Of a stretch of DNA of 64,000 nucleotides, positions 46,454 to 56,821 are shown piece by piece. The position numbers were made by a program, and so were the translations under genes. Source of the DNA: Durusdinium trenchii (Eukaryota > Sar > Dinophyceae > Suessiales > Symbiodiniaceae); the NCBI GenBank assembly GCA_963970005.1, contig CAXAMN010003725.1, positions 170,575-234,574 of the forward strand, in the 5' to 3' direction. Each line of letters opens with the position of its first letter. The first letter of the stretch is position 1. The notes under the pieces are model-generated. The model was not told the DNA's origin and did no database searches. It saw only the letters and a program-made list of their open reading frames with translations.

Positions 46454-47736
46454 AGCTGCGGACGCATGAAGTGAGGAGCGGAGTGCAGCTCTCATGAGAC
46501 TCATGAGCGAAGACAGCCAATAATCGCGTAACCTATTTGCACTAGGTGGTTGTAAAGCTGTACACATTAAACGCAATCACACACACATATACACAATTCT
46601 CGGCGAATATAGAAAGTAAAGAAATCAAGGGCAGGGGCATACCATGCTGACATAGCAATTTATGATGCAACTGCAAAGCCGACATCATCACACACGAGAA
46701 CACCATCGCATGGTATGAATACAAACTACTGCTAGGGCCGCTAGGGAAGCCGGCCATATCAGCGCTGCGAGCCATGCGCGCGTTCACTGCCGTGCTTTTC
46801 CTGCACTTTTGTTGTGTGAAGGTAGAGTTTGTGTCAGAGTTGTCGCAGCTCACAAGGAGCAGGCGACGGAGCAGCCACGTAGCTGCTGTGCTTTCCTTGC
46901 TGCAAGCACAGGTCAGACTTGCATCAGAATCAGAATTCCGCTAGTCCCCTGTGCACAAGATATTTCGGAATAACAGGCCGGTGCTTGCGCCGCCCTTCGT
47001 TCTCAGGTACAATTTTTACATCACTTGCGCGATTTCCGCCTTTGCTCATGCCATGCACCCGGTGCCTTCGCACCGTCGTGCTGGGGCAGAATGTCAAAGT
47101 GTTGGAAAGGCGAGAACCTGAGAGGAGTAGCAGGTCGTTGAAAAAGTAAGAGCCTTGCTCGCGGGGTTCGCGGGGTCCGTGGTCCGTGCAGTTGGCGGGC
47201 TCCTCCAGGCTCATTGTTGGGCTCTGTGTTGGGATGTGAGCCTTTGCTGTTCCCACAAGAGGACGAACAACTTTGGCCTAGTTGGAAACGCCACGCACCA
47301 GTGGCTCTTGGACATCTACAAACAAGGCAGAAAGACCATTGTTCGGGGGTATGATTCGAGGATATTATGAATCGCTCAAGTCGAAATTCCAACGACTGCA
47401 TCAGGAAGCACGCGCCCCAAAAATACAAATCCATATACCAGTCCAACACTGGAGCCCGACTGCGAAACCACCCATGAGGCCATTATACCACCCAAGTTGG
47501 ACCTGGCATCCAGCTGCAGGCACCGCTGGCACGCGAAATCAAGGCCGCAGTTCTTTAAAGGTGTCAAGAGCAAATGGAAACCTGCGAACACAAAATCCTT
47601 GCGCACTTGGGTGTGCACGGCAACCCTCGAAGAACAATTTTTTTGATTATTTGTATTTCCACGGGGGCCCAGGAGCAAACTGGCTCTAAAGCTCTCTCTT
47701 CTTTTTTCACAGGTGGCAATGTCCGTGACAAGGAGC
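46454..47736. other. Gap between BIO2 and the minus-strand element
   Basis: No supported gene. Minus-strand frames here (for example 47021-47449) carry no recognised motif but could hold the 3' end of the transposase gene, since a possible GT donor lies just past 47737 on that strand. Terminal inverted repeats were sought by eye and not found. Confidence 0.4.
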
Positions 47737-50493
47737 TTACCTCTCATGAGGTGGCGCACGATGTTTCTTCTTTGTGAAAACTGTGCGTTTCAAGGTCCAC
47801 TTCCGACCGATCCACTTCTTACTGTGCAAGTGCTTTCTCCACTGTTCTCTTTGCCGCGCTGCCAGTTGGGCTCTGTGAGCTGCAGCTCCCCCATCGTGAG
47901 CGTGCACAGGTCTCCGCAACCGTTTCCGGTCAGTGACGGCTTCAGGCTGCGTTTCGTCAAACGGCTTGCAAAATTCAGAGTCCGGTCGCAAAAGGGCGCC
48001 TTCCAACAATGCCAAGATTTGACTTTGGGATCTCTGTGCAACCGTGGGCGCATAAGCTGCGCTGTGATGCGCCAGCAACTTGGCACAGGAGAAACTTTTC
48101 AAGACCACCTGCACACTTTCCAAATGTTGTTGTACTACCGTGCTCTGTGAGGAGTTGAACTGCGCGTGCAAGGCCTCATTAGCAGCAGTACCAAAGGAAA
48201 ACAATTGTCTGCGCTCCCGCGAGAGGGCCGAGATAGCGCGGCAACCATTGCGGAGGTAGGCAAAGTGTCTGTAAGCACTTCCTGTGATCAGGATCTGCTT
48301 GACGGACTGACCCTTGGAATTCTTGCGCCCCATGTCATCAGGGTAGAGGAGCGTCAAATCTACGATGTCATCGATGTAAGACTGGTGATCCAAGTAAGGA
48401 GTTTGGCTGTAGTCTATAAAGTTCCGGTCTGGGTGAAGCGGGTTGCTTCGTCGAGCAGGCCATTGTCCTGGTCTGCGCATGGGGACAAAAAACCAATACG
48501 CATTGCGGCCAAGGCCACAAAACGAGTTATCAGAAGCAAGACAAACAAACACCCGTTATTTAGTCTCATAGCATGCGACGTTAGACGTTTCGTTGCTACC
48601 TGTTTCCAGGCTATAAAATCACGTTTCTTTAAAAGCATGGTTTCGTGTTGGTAAAGACGAACAACCGAGCGCGCACCTTCATGCGCCTTCGGAGCAGCGC
48701 CGCCTTTGAAGATGGCGCAGTCCAGGGCGTGTGCAAATTTCTTCTGCAGATGGAGGAGGTTCCGGGATAGGGCTGTACGTTTTTCGCCAAAGCAAGCCTC
48801 AGCCCGCAGCGCAAAGTGCAAAGGGTCCTCAGCAACACCCTGCAACTGTGGAAAGCAGTGATCTGCTTTTTGCACTGTGTCTGGCGAATCAGTAAGACCC
48901 AGAGCGTCGTTCGACGCGCTTCGTCCGGAAGCAAAGATGTGACTGCGTCAGCAAAACATTTGGGCCCCTCTGCGTGCTGAAGCGACAAGCCTGCCAAGGC
49001 TCCGCTCAGTCCCAAGAGCGAATGCAACGCATGCCCTTCTCCAGGTGCCAGCGCCATCTTCCGCTGACCAATGACAGAGAAGAGTGCTTTGAATGTAGCA
49101 TCGTGTGAAAGTATTTGCCACTCGCCCTTCTCAGTATTTTTGCCGATCAGACCAGAATGGAATTGTTGAATAGAAGGCAAAGACCAAACCTCTTCCATGA
49201 GCGTTCGCCTTGTCAGTCTGTTTCTGGTGCCAAGCAAGGCGCAAGGACTTCCACGGGCCAGGAAATGCTCTGTGAGATGCAAAAAAGTTGGCTCAGACTT
49301 CCCACGGTGTTGCAGCATGCAGGCCATGAGCACGTTAACAAATTTGTTGTTGTAATAAAGATTCTTCTTGAGTCTTCTGAAGCTCACTGTCTGCGCCTTG
49401 AGCAGGTACTTCGGTCCCACATCAGTCAGCGCAAGCACCACATCAAAATCGTTGTACTTGCGTAGAAAATCGGTGGTTTGCATCCCTGGGGCGATGGAAT
49501 CTCGTATGAAGCAGGCAGATTCCTGAAGCAATCTGCCTGCTAGCTTCGGTTCACGAAAGGGTGCCTGCACCTGACAAATCAATTTCAAAAAGGTGCAATA
49601 TTACATCGCTTTGCGACATCAGTAACACAGGGGGCCCTCAGAAGTCAAGCCTGTGGTTGATGAAAAAACACGCCAAATCAACACATAAGCCCAAGCAACA
49701 TCCCCAACAGCTAGAAACATGTTGCGCGTGCTGAAAAACTATGTCACAAGCCATCAAGCTATAGCCTACCTTTTCTTGCCGGGCCCGCGGCCAAAACAAG
49801 CCAGGAACCCCACCAACTTCACTGCACTCATTACTGCAACGCTGTCTTGTCGCCGAAAAAGAATACACAAATGCGTCACAAGCGCTGGTATGGTTCGAGT
49901 GGGATACCAGGAACCTGCTCCGGAACCTCGCTCCGGAACGTGCTCCGGCACCTCGGCTCCTCCGAGACCTTCTCCGGAACCCCCTTCCGAACCTCTCCGG
50001 AACCTGCTCCAGAACCTTCTCCGGAACCTGCTCCGGAAGCTGCTCCGGGACCTGCTCCGGAACCTCCTCCGGAACCTGCGTGCTCCGCAACCTTCTCCGG
50101 AGCCTGCTCCGAATCTGCTCCAAGGCCTTTACTATGGCAGAACACCCCTAGCCTTGCTGTGGTGGAAAAATTAGAAACACGGGAGAACAGGCACTAAAGG
50201 AATCAAGCCTGGTCCTGCTCAAAAAGGGCCAAAACCAAATGCCATTGAGCGCGAGAGCGGCTATTAGCAGTGAAGCAGCGAGCTTGCGTGTGGTACTTCC
50301 GCACGTGGGTCTGCAAGCGCTGGGCGCGCTTGAACCCCCGAAATGGACAGAAGGGACAGAGTATCCAACGTCCTTGCCTCTCAGGATGGCCTGCATTGAG
50401 GAAGCCTTGCACTTCTTCCCTCAGGGAAGCAAGAACCCGCAACAGGACATCCTCTTCCACGTCGGCATCATCGTCTGTGCCGGCGTCATCCAT
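47737..50493 (-). pseudogene. C2H2 zinc-finger DDE transposase, frame-damaged
   Basis: The start is MDDAGTDDDADVEED at 50493. A C2H2 finger (CPFCPFRGFKRAQRLQTHVRKYH) lies near 50385-50315. An intron of about 0.6 kb holding the 12-bp repeat array leads to an exon after GTCAG at about 49571. A candidate catalytic triad: Asp in LSHDATFK (49100-49102), Asp in LTDSPDT (48888-48890) and Glu in NEALHAQF (about 48176). Between the Asps and Glu comes GVAEDPLHFALRAEACFGEK. A one-base frame change lies at about 48895-48910, and another intron precedes the last exon (48480 to 47737). The superfamily is not assigned. The order finger-D-D-E and the DATFK string are typical of eukaryotic DDE transposases. 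Confidence 0.6.
49915..50118. repeat. Array of about 15 diverged 12-15-bp units, CTCCGGAACCTG
   Basis: Units vary by single bases and small indels (CTCCGGAACCT, CTCCAGAACCT, CTCCGGGACCT). The array lies in the presumed first intron of the transposase gene. Read on the minus strand one frame gives repeated PEQVPEQ, on the plus strand PEPAPEP, so frames here stay open without being genes. Confidence 0.85.
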
Positions 50494-50652
50494 TCAGTAT
50501 TCAATGGAAGGGAAATGTCTGCTATGCTTGATGAAAATTTCTGAGCCAAGCAAAAAACACGGTTTCGCATTGTCACACTCAAGTAGCGCAATATTTCCCA
50601 CAGTCGCAGGCGACCACTGCATCTGGGTTGCTGACAGGGGAAACGTTGGGGC

Positions 50653-53600
50653 CTAGTCCTTACATGCCCCAACCACTCCACGTCGAAAAAACATGGCGCG
50701 TTTTAGGCTCCGCAGCATCGGCAGTCTGAGACCAGTGTCTGCTTCAAACTGGTCTCGTATAGCCGCCGCCGATCCTGGGAGACTTTCCAGCCCGGGAGCG
50801 GCGACCACCGCGTCAAAAACTGGACACACAAGATGCCAGCCAAACTCGGCAACAATCTCTATCAAGCGCCTGGTAGCCGCATCCTCTTGGTGGAAAACAA
50901 AGAAGGCCAGCGTCGATGTCTTCCAAAATGTTTGGGTGTGCCTTGACCAAGAATTCTCGCTGCGCGTAAGACTCAGCAGCCATTCCTGACAGGATATGGG
51001 TGTCTGATCTCAGAAGGGGCAAAAACGCCGCAAGTACGGGGAAAAACGCCGCAAGTACGGGGAAAAACGCCGCAAGTGCGGGTAAGAACGCCGTAACTTT
51101 AAACGCTAAATCTTCCGCAATGCCGCGCAAAAGGTCGAGGTACTCTCGAAAACCAACGCAAATCCAGAATGTGACACTTCCATCAGCTGCCCTTTCCACT
51201 TCACAGGACTATGCGAATTTGCTGATATAAATAGACGCCTTTTACGTTCAGTTGCCTTTCATGCGAAGCCCTACAATGTCTTCATACTCGCCTGCGCCAA
51301 AACGCAATGACTCTTTTGGCCGTCAACTGACCGAAACTGCCACAGTTCATCAAGAAACGCCGTCCCCATGAGATCAATATGGAAGAACGCCGCAGAACGG
51401 AAAAAGGCGACGTTTCATGAAAACGACAATTATAATTGCCGTAACGAAGTTCTAGGTATGACATCTGCACTGTAACGTGCAAACAAACCTGGCCTTGAAG
51501 CATTGGCAGCACTCCTTCCGAGACATTGTCTTCGAAAGGCAACGCAAAGCCAAAGGTTGCCTTCATAAGGATTGTTTTGGCGCTCTCGATGGATGTATCC
51601 AAGTATGTAGCCACGGCTCGCCGCCACAAATCCCGATTCTGGCTGTACAAAGCCAAACATGGTGTGTCAATATTCCTCTTCTTGGCTTCTCGAACCATAA
51701 TGCTGACCACAGCAGTTTCTTGGTCGAACTCCACAGAGCCGTCTGGAGAAATTGCCTGCCGCGCTGCGCGAGTGAGGGCAGGGAAGGACACGTGCGGGAA
51801 GAAGTGCCGACGCATCGGTACTCCATCAATGAGCTTTTGCCGGGCCACCTGAGTTTGGAAACACAACTGTCAACCAACATGTGTGTACTTCGTTTTGTCA
51901 ACAAGGAATTTGCAGCCCAATGATCTGAAGTTGTTTTGTTTGGCAGTTCAATGACATACTTGGCAGGTTTCTGGAACAAAGAAAGTGAACAAAAATCTGG
52001 CGCTTAGACGGGTTATAAGAATTTGTCGCGCTATGTTGCGAGGAAGGTGAAAAGAGGCATCTCCGAGAAACTTGTTTGAGGCTGATGTATCCACTCTCTT
52101 GCACAGCGCCCTCTCTTTGCGCCAGGTGTAAAAATCTTTGAAGCTGGTCTTGTCGGATGTCTTGCGCACAGGCGCTGTATGCTTTGAGCTTCTCCAGATC
52201 CAAGAGGCACTGGACCTCCCAAGGAGGACCGGCGTCGAAGCCAGAAGGTTCTTCGCCTGTCCGGAATATCAACGAATTCCAAGCGAAAAGTCTTATCGGC
52301 AGGATGTGTACTTAGAAAGCAAGAGAAGAGAAGAGGAGGACCGGGAAGGAAAGAAAGAAGTCACGCAGGTCGGACAAGGAATATGTGAAGTCAGCGATAC
52401 AGGAATACAGGAAAATGCATCACATTGAGTCCACATCTCGCCTGAACAGAAAGGATCCCACGAAGCTTCACCTGTGACGTCCTCTGGCCAAGCCCAATGC
52501 TCCCAGGTTCCAAAGACTTCACAAGGCGCATCACATAGGCTACCGAGCGTACGCTCCATCTTAACCACATTCACGCTGCGACGTTGAAACTTCAAGGACT
52601 TGCCCGCAGGTTGCAGCACAGTGCGCGCCAAATGCGGCCAACGCAGGGATGCATCTTGCAAGCACTCGGACCGCAGGCGCTTCGTACTGCCCTTGGTTTT
52701 CTGTCCAACGCCAGGATTGCTGACCGCTGCGAAGCGGTTGACTGTGTAGGGAGGGAAAAATGACCAGTCATGGCTGCATGCACTTCGCGCACCAATTTCT
52801 CTGCTTGCACAATCTGTATCCGCTATGTCTTCTGCAGGGCCCGATGGATCAGAGTCCACATCTGGCGTTGTTGCGTCTGTCAGACGCACCATTCGTCGAA
52901 GGAACCATTGCGTGTCCTCCAAAACCATAAAGCCAGTGTTGTTGAGGAGATGTTACTCGAGGATTCTAAGATACTGAGTGAGACAAGACACAAACTCTTA
53001 AAAGCCACGCAAGGGGCCACAAAAACAACCTGCGTGGGTCTCACTTGTCCTTGGCAGTCTGGGCGTCTGGGTTGTCAGGAGAAAGGATGCGATAGCACTT
53101 ATCCAGAGAGGTGTTCTGCACGAAGGGGGAAGACCCAGTCGTGATAAAAGGCCCACACTGCGGCTGAAGATGCACAGAAACTCTTTGCTTCAGTGTCTGC
53201 AAGGAAGCAGCATTCCTCGATGTTGACTTTTCGTGGATCATGCGTCAGCTCGTTCCGCATGTAGGTGCACAGAAACCTTCTACTGTGAGATGTTTCCATG
53301 GCCGCTGGCAGCAGCGGTATATCAGCGGAGTTGAGCAGCCAATTCTTCGCACAGTACTCAAAACTGATGTACTGTAGTGTGTTTCCTGCTCGTGGTTTCT
53401 TCTGAGGGGAAGCAGGCCACCAGAAATGAAGACCTTTAGCACGTCTTCTATCAGGCCAGCGCCCCTACGAGCCTCGTCGAAGCTCAGCATCATGCAATGG
53501 AAGAAAGCGTGACCCTGTTGCTGGAATTCTCTCTCCACCTGGCCGTATTCAGATTTAAAGGGCCTGGGATTGAACGCATGGTCATTATCAAAACAACGGT

Positions 53601-55609
53601 TGATTCTATCTCTTGCTCTGTCTTGAACATGCGGTTGGGAGAGACTGTCATCTCTAAGGTCATATCAGCACAAGCTCGTCGTCTTTGTAAACAAGAACAC
53701 GGTGTAAAATTCAATAATAGGTGGCGCGGAAACAAAGCCCAAGCTCAAACAGCGTAACCCATTTCCTAAGTGCGTCTGCTGTTCTCTTCAAAACCCTCAA
53801 GGCTGCAAAAAAAAGGAGCCCATGCCTGCAAAAGAGAGCACGCAGGGTTTGCAAAGCCAGTGCCAAAAACAGCCTGCATCAAGTCCACTAGCACCATACT
53901 CTTGCCATCAGCCCCTCCACCGACAACACAGTGCATGATCTCTGGCTGACGTCTTCTAGATACTGCCAGGGCTATTTGTGCCAGAAGGATGTGAAGCCCA
54001 TTTGTCTTCGCAAAGGTGCTCAGGAGAAGCGCGGCCAGGCGTTCTCGTGCATGATCCGGGGCTTTCCAAACAAGAGGGGCTGGAACAAGGACATAGCAGC
54101 CTCTTCGTGGATCTTTCTTCATTTGGCGCACTTTCCCCGCAGAAGTCGAAAGATAACCTGCAGAGGATCGATAGTTGGCTGTGCCGTGGGAAAGGGAGCC
54201 TCATATATCAGGCAATGTGAGGTGCGTCTGACAGCGTCCCCGCGGAATGAAAACTATCGTGGCGCGGGTACGACTTACTAGCAAGCCAGCAGCAATCCAG
54301 AAGCAGCAGCATGTCAGCAGCAAAGCCGTGACGACTGACAACTGTCAAAGGATCTTTCCATCTCACTGGCAGCAATGCAATTCTCAGAGGTATTGTGTTT
54401 AGGACACCCCCCCCATCGTTTTCCGATGAAAAATTGAAGACATTGGCTGTATGCGACACAGAAGTTCAAGCTACATGACGTAGTTTTGTCTTTTACTCCT
54501 ATGAACCCTTTGATTATGCGTTCGACTTGCAACATACAGGGAAGTAACGTCCGTTAATGTGCGTTGGTGTACTAGGGCAGTGACAATCCAAAAAAGCAAT
54601 ACCGGGCTTGCGCTTGCTATCCATCTTGGAATCACTCCAGCGCATGAAGTTACGGACAAGTGTTTTGGAGTGGTCTGCCAACTGCTTCCGGAGATCACGG
54701 GCAAGTTCTGCCAGTCCCAGCCACCATTGCTGCGAGCGCTGCTCAGGCTTGGCTCTGCTTAGTTCTCCAAGCTGCCACTCTAGCAGTGGCCGCTCATCAG
54801 CCAAAGAAAAAACGACTTTGAGTTCCCAGACCACTGCAGCGAAGTCCCTTGGAACTTGGTTACCTTGGCCGTGCGCAGGGTGTGCAGAACAAGAATCTGA
54901 CATTACAGGTCCAACATGAAAACTACTGGCTATCTGCAGAACCTAGGCTGTAGAATGCCAACCAAAAAGTCTGTACCAGTACCAGATATGCCTGCTAGGA
55001 ACGGCCAACGGCCTGCACGAAGTAAGCTTGGGCTCGCCGTAAGGCCATGGTGAGAAACTCTAAGTCGGCAGCCGTCAGGGTGCCGCTCGAAGAAACTTGC
55101 CATGCCCCCTCTGCATAAGCAAACAATTTCTCTCCATGCGTTCTATACTTTTCTCCGAGAAGCAAAGTGAAGGCTTTTGTTTGAAGAAGCTCGGACTTTC
55201 CGTCATCTGCACACTGGTCCAATAGCAACAGGGTAGCTTGCGCCGCAGCACGGCGTTGCTGCCAATCATCAGAGAGGAGTTTGTTGGTCCAACCAAAGGC
55301 ATTGTCTATCTTATCCCGCAGGAGATCCATCGTGTCACTGAGACTCTTTGCCTGTCTTTCTTTGTCAACGGATAAGCTGAGATCTCTATTCTCGAGCGGG
55401 CCTAACATATCCATGCCCTGCGGTTTCCACAAGGAGGAAACCGGTGCAAAGAATGCATCCTTTGGATGGTCGATGTTGCTCGCAGAAGAGATCTCCGACG
55501 CCGTCAGCTCATACGGCAACTCTAGTCCAAGATGTACATGCGTCAGCACAGATTCGTCCACTTCTGCGGCCGCTCTGTTTCTATCATATTCGGTCGCAAA
55601 ATCTTCCAT
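50653..55609 (-). pseudogene. D5-like SF3 helicase with possible polymerase-like C-terminal region, intron-containing and frame-damaged
   Basis: The N-terminus at 55609-54995 (MEDFATEYDRN; later YRTHGEKLFAYAEGAW) resembles the region before D5 helicases. 54903-54514 is helical (LVRNFMRWSDSKMDSKRKPG). The helicase core follows: Walker A GGGADGKS near 53922-53899, Walker B LSFDEARRG near 53480, VFISGGLLPLRRNHE, and a sensor-like NSADIPLLP near 53320, then RRFLCTYMRNELT. Exons meet at 53826 and 53538 across a 287-base intron with a GC donor, in phase (SLLQ-V-EREF). One base-level frame change lies at about 53360-53385. Downstream, 51866-51282 (ESAKTILMKATFGFALP) and 50865-50653 (HLVCPVFDAVVAAPG) faintly resemble fingers and palm motifs of family A/TV-type polymerases. 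That is weak evidence. Confidence 0.6.
51020..51093. repeat. 21-bp tandem repeat, about 3.5 copies
   Basis: Unit AAAAACGCCGCAAGTACGGGG. A multiple of three, so on the minus strand it reads as a seven-residue repeat (FFPVLAA) in an open frame inside the helicase gene region. Confidence 0.9.
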
Positions 55610-56821
55610 GGGGCCCTGGACCCTGGAGATTCAAAGATAAAATGGTGAGAAGTCCTGTGTGTTGTTTTGTTGTCCATCCAATGTCTGGTTATCATGCCAG
55701 TCTGTGGTGTATCTCTCTTCTCCTGTACGTTACTTTTGTTGCGCGGGATCATCTCCATTGTGCCGAAAATCTTCGATTGTTACACAACTGGGAATGATAA
55801 GTCTCTTATATTGTTAAGTGTCTGAGAAGTGTTAAGTGTTCTTTTAGTCATACGGAGTGTGATTGTCTCCACTCCAAAGATCCTGTTCTTTTCCAATTGT
55901 CTTGTATTGTTTACTTGTTGTGTTCAAAGTTGTCTTGTATTGTTTTAACTACTTGTGTGCCGCGTGGTCCGGAACTGTCCAACGAACGGCCCCCCCCCCC
56001 CGGTGGGTTCAACTCCCCCCTGGGACGCCTCTGGGACACCTCTCGGGCACCTCTTATGGCATCCACTTTGGTTTAACTCCTCCGGGATACGGTGCAACAG
56101 ATTCAACAAGCTCACAGGTTCGTAAACACATCGGATGCATCGAATAGTGTGGCAAAGTCCAGCCACGCTTCCTTAATTATCGGGGACTTCAATTCTAAGG
56201 TTGGCTGTGTCATTGCTGTTTGTGTGTCTTACATGTTCACAACGTTTTACTTCATGAGCATTTGCCTCAATCCGGTTGATGTCCCACCAGTCCGGATGCA
56301 CCCCTGCTAGCTTTCGTCACCTACCCTCGGCCTCAAGTAGCAATTGATGATCACAGGGGAGAAAGGAGTGAAGCAGAGAACAACAGCAAAAGAAATAATA
56401 CAAAATCAAGAAGAACATAGCACAAAAGCAACGAACTGCACACGGAAGAAAGGAGAAAAGGGCGAACCGGAAACGAATGTGGCGCAGATCCTGGCGTGCT
56501 GGCAAATCACCAGTTCTCTGGGTGCAACTACAGTGACACACAACTGCCACCAACCACCTTCTTTTGGGCGGAGCCTGACCAAAAAAGTTGTTCTTGGACT
56601 TGGACTCTTGCAAGTTTTGGGCCCAGCCACGTGACACCAGAAAAGAGAGAGAAGAGAGAGTGTTGTTAAAACACAGTGCAAAGGTGTAAGCACTTCCACG
56701 TGTTAATTAGAAGATGTTCACAGTAATGGAATAATATGAAATGGAATGCCTATCGTTTGGTGAGTTCCATTTTTAGAATCACTGCTTTTAGGGGTCCAAG
56801 TGCTTCCGAACAATTTTGGTA
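55610..56821. other. Non-coding stretch upstream of BIO3
   Basis: Contains a C run of ten or more at 55992-56001, low-complexity A- and T-rich parts, and no conserved coding segment. It should hold the right end of the minus-strand element and the BIO3 5' flank. I could not find either boundary. Confidence 0.45.

Larger units (their letters stand above)
47737..55609 (-). mobile_element. Decayed DNA element carrying an SF3 helicase gene and a zinc-finger DDE transposase gene
   Basis: Two genes lie head to tail on the minus strand, about 160 bases apart: an SF3 (D5-like) helicase gene (55609 to 50653) then a C2H2-DDE transposase gene (50493 to 47737). Everything around them is on the + strand. 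The pairing of a replicative helicase with a cut-and-paste-type transposase, the opposite strand and the frame damage suggest an inserted element. Terminal inverted repeats and target duplications were not found, so the limits given are only those of the coding parts, and two adjacent but unrelated insertions cannot be excluded. Confidence 0.6.

Noticed and set aside
47265-47335. Plus-strand exon-like string (NNFGLVGNATHQWLLDIYK)
   Set aside because: Looks coding but has no partner exons and lies outside any recognised gene; not enough to call.
49638-50197. PEQVPEQ / PEPAPEP proteins on either strand
   Set aside because: Produced by the 12-15-bp DNA repeat, which is open in several frames at once.
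46454-56821. Terminal inverted repeats of the minus-strand element
   Set aside because: Both flanks were compared by eye and no convincing inverted pair was found; a computed search is needed before any boundary is claimed.
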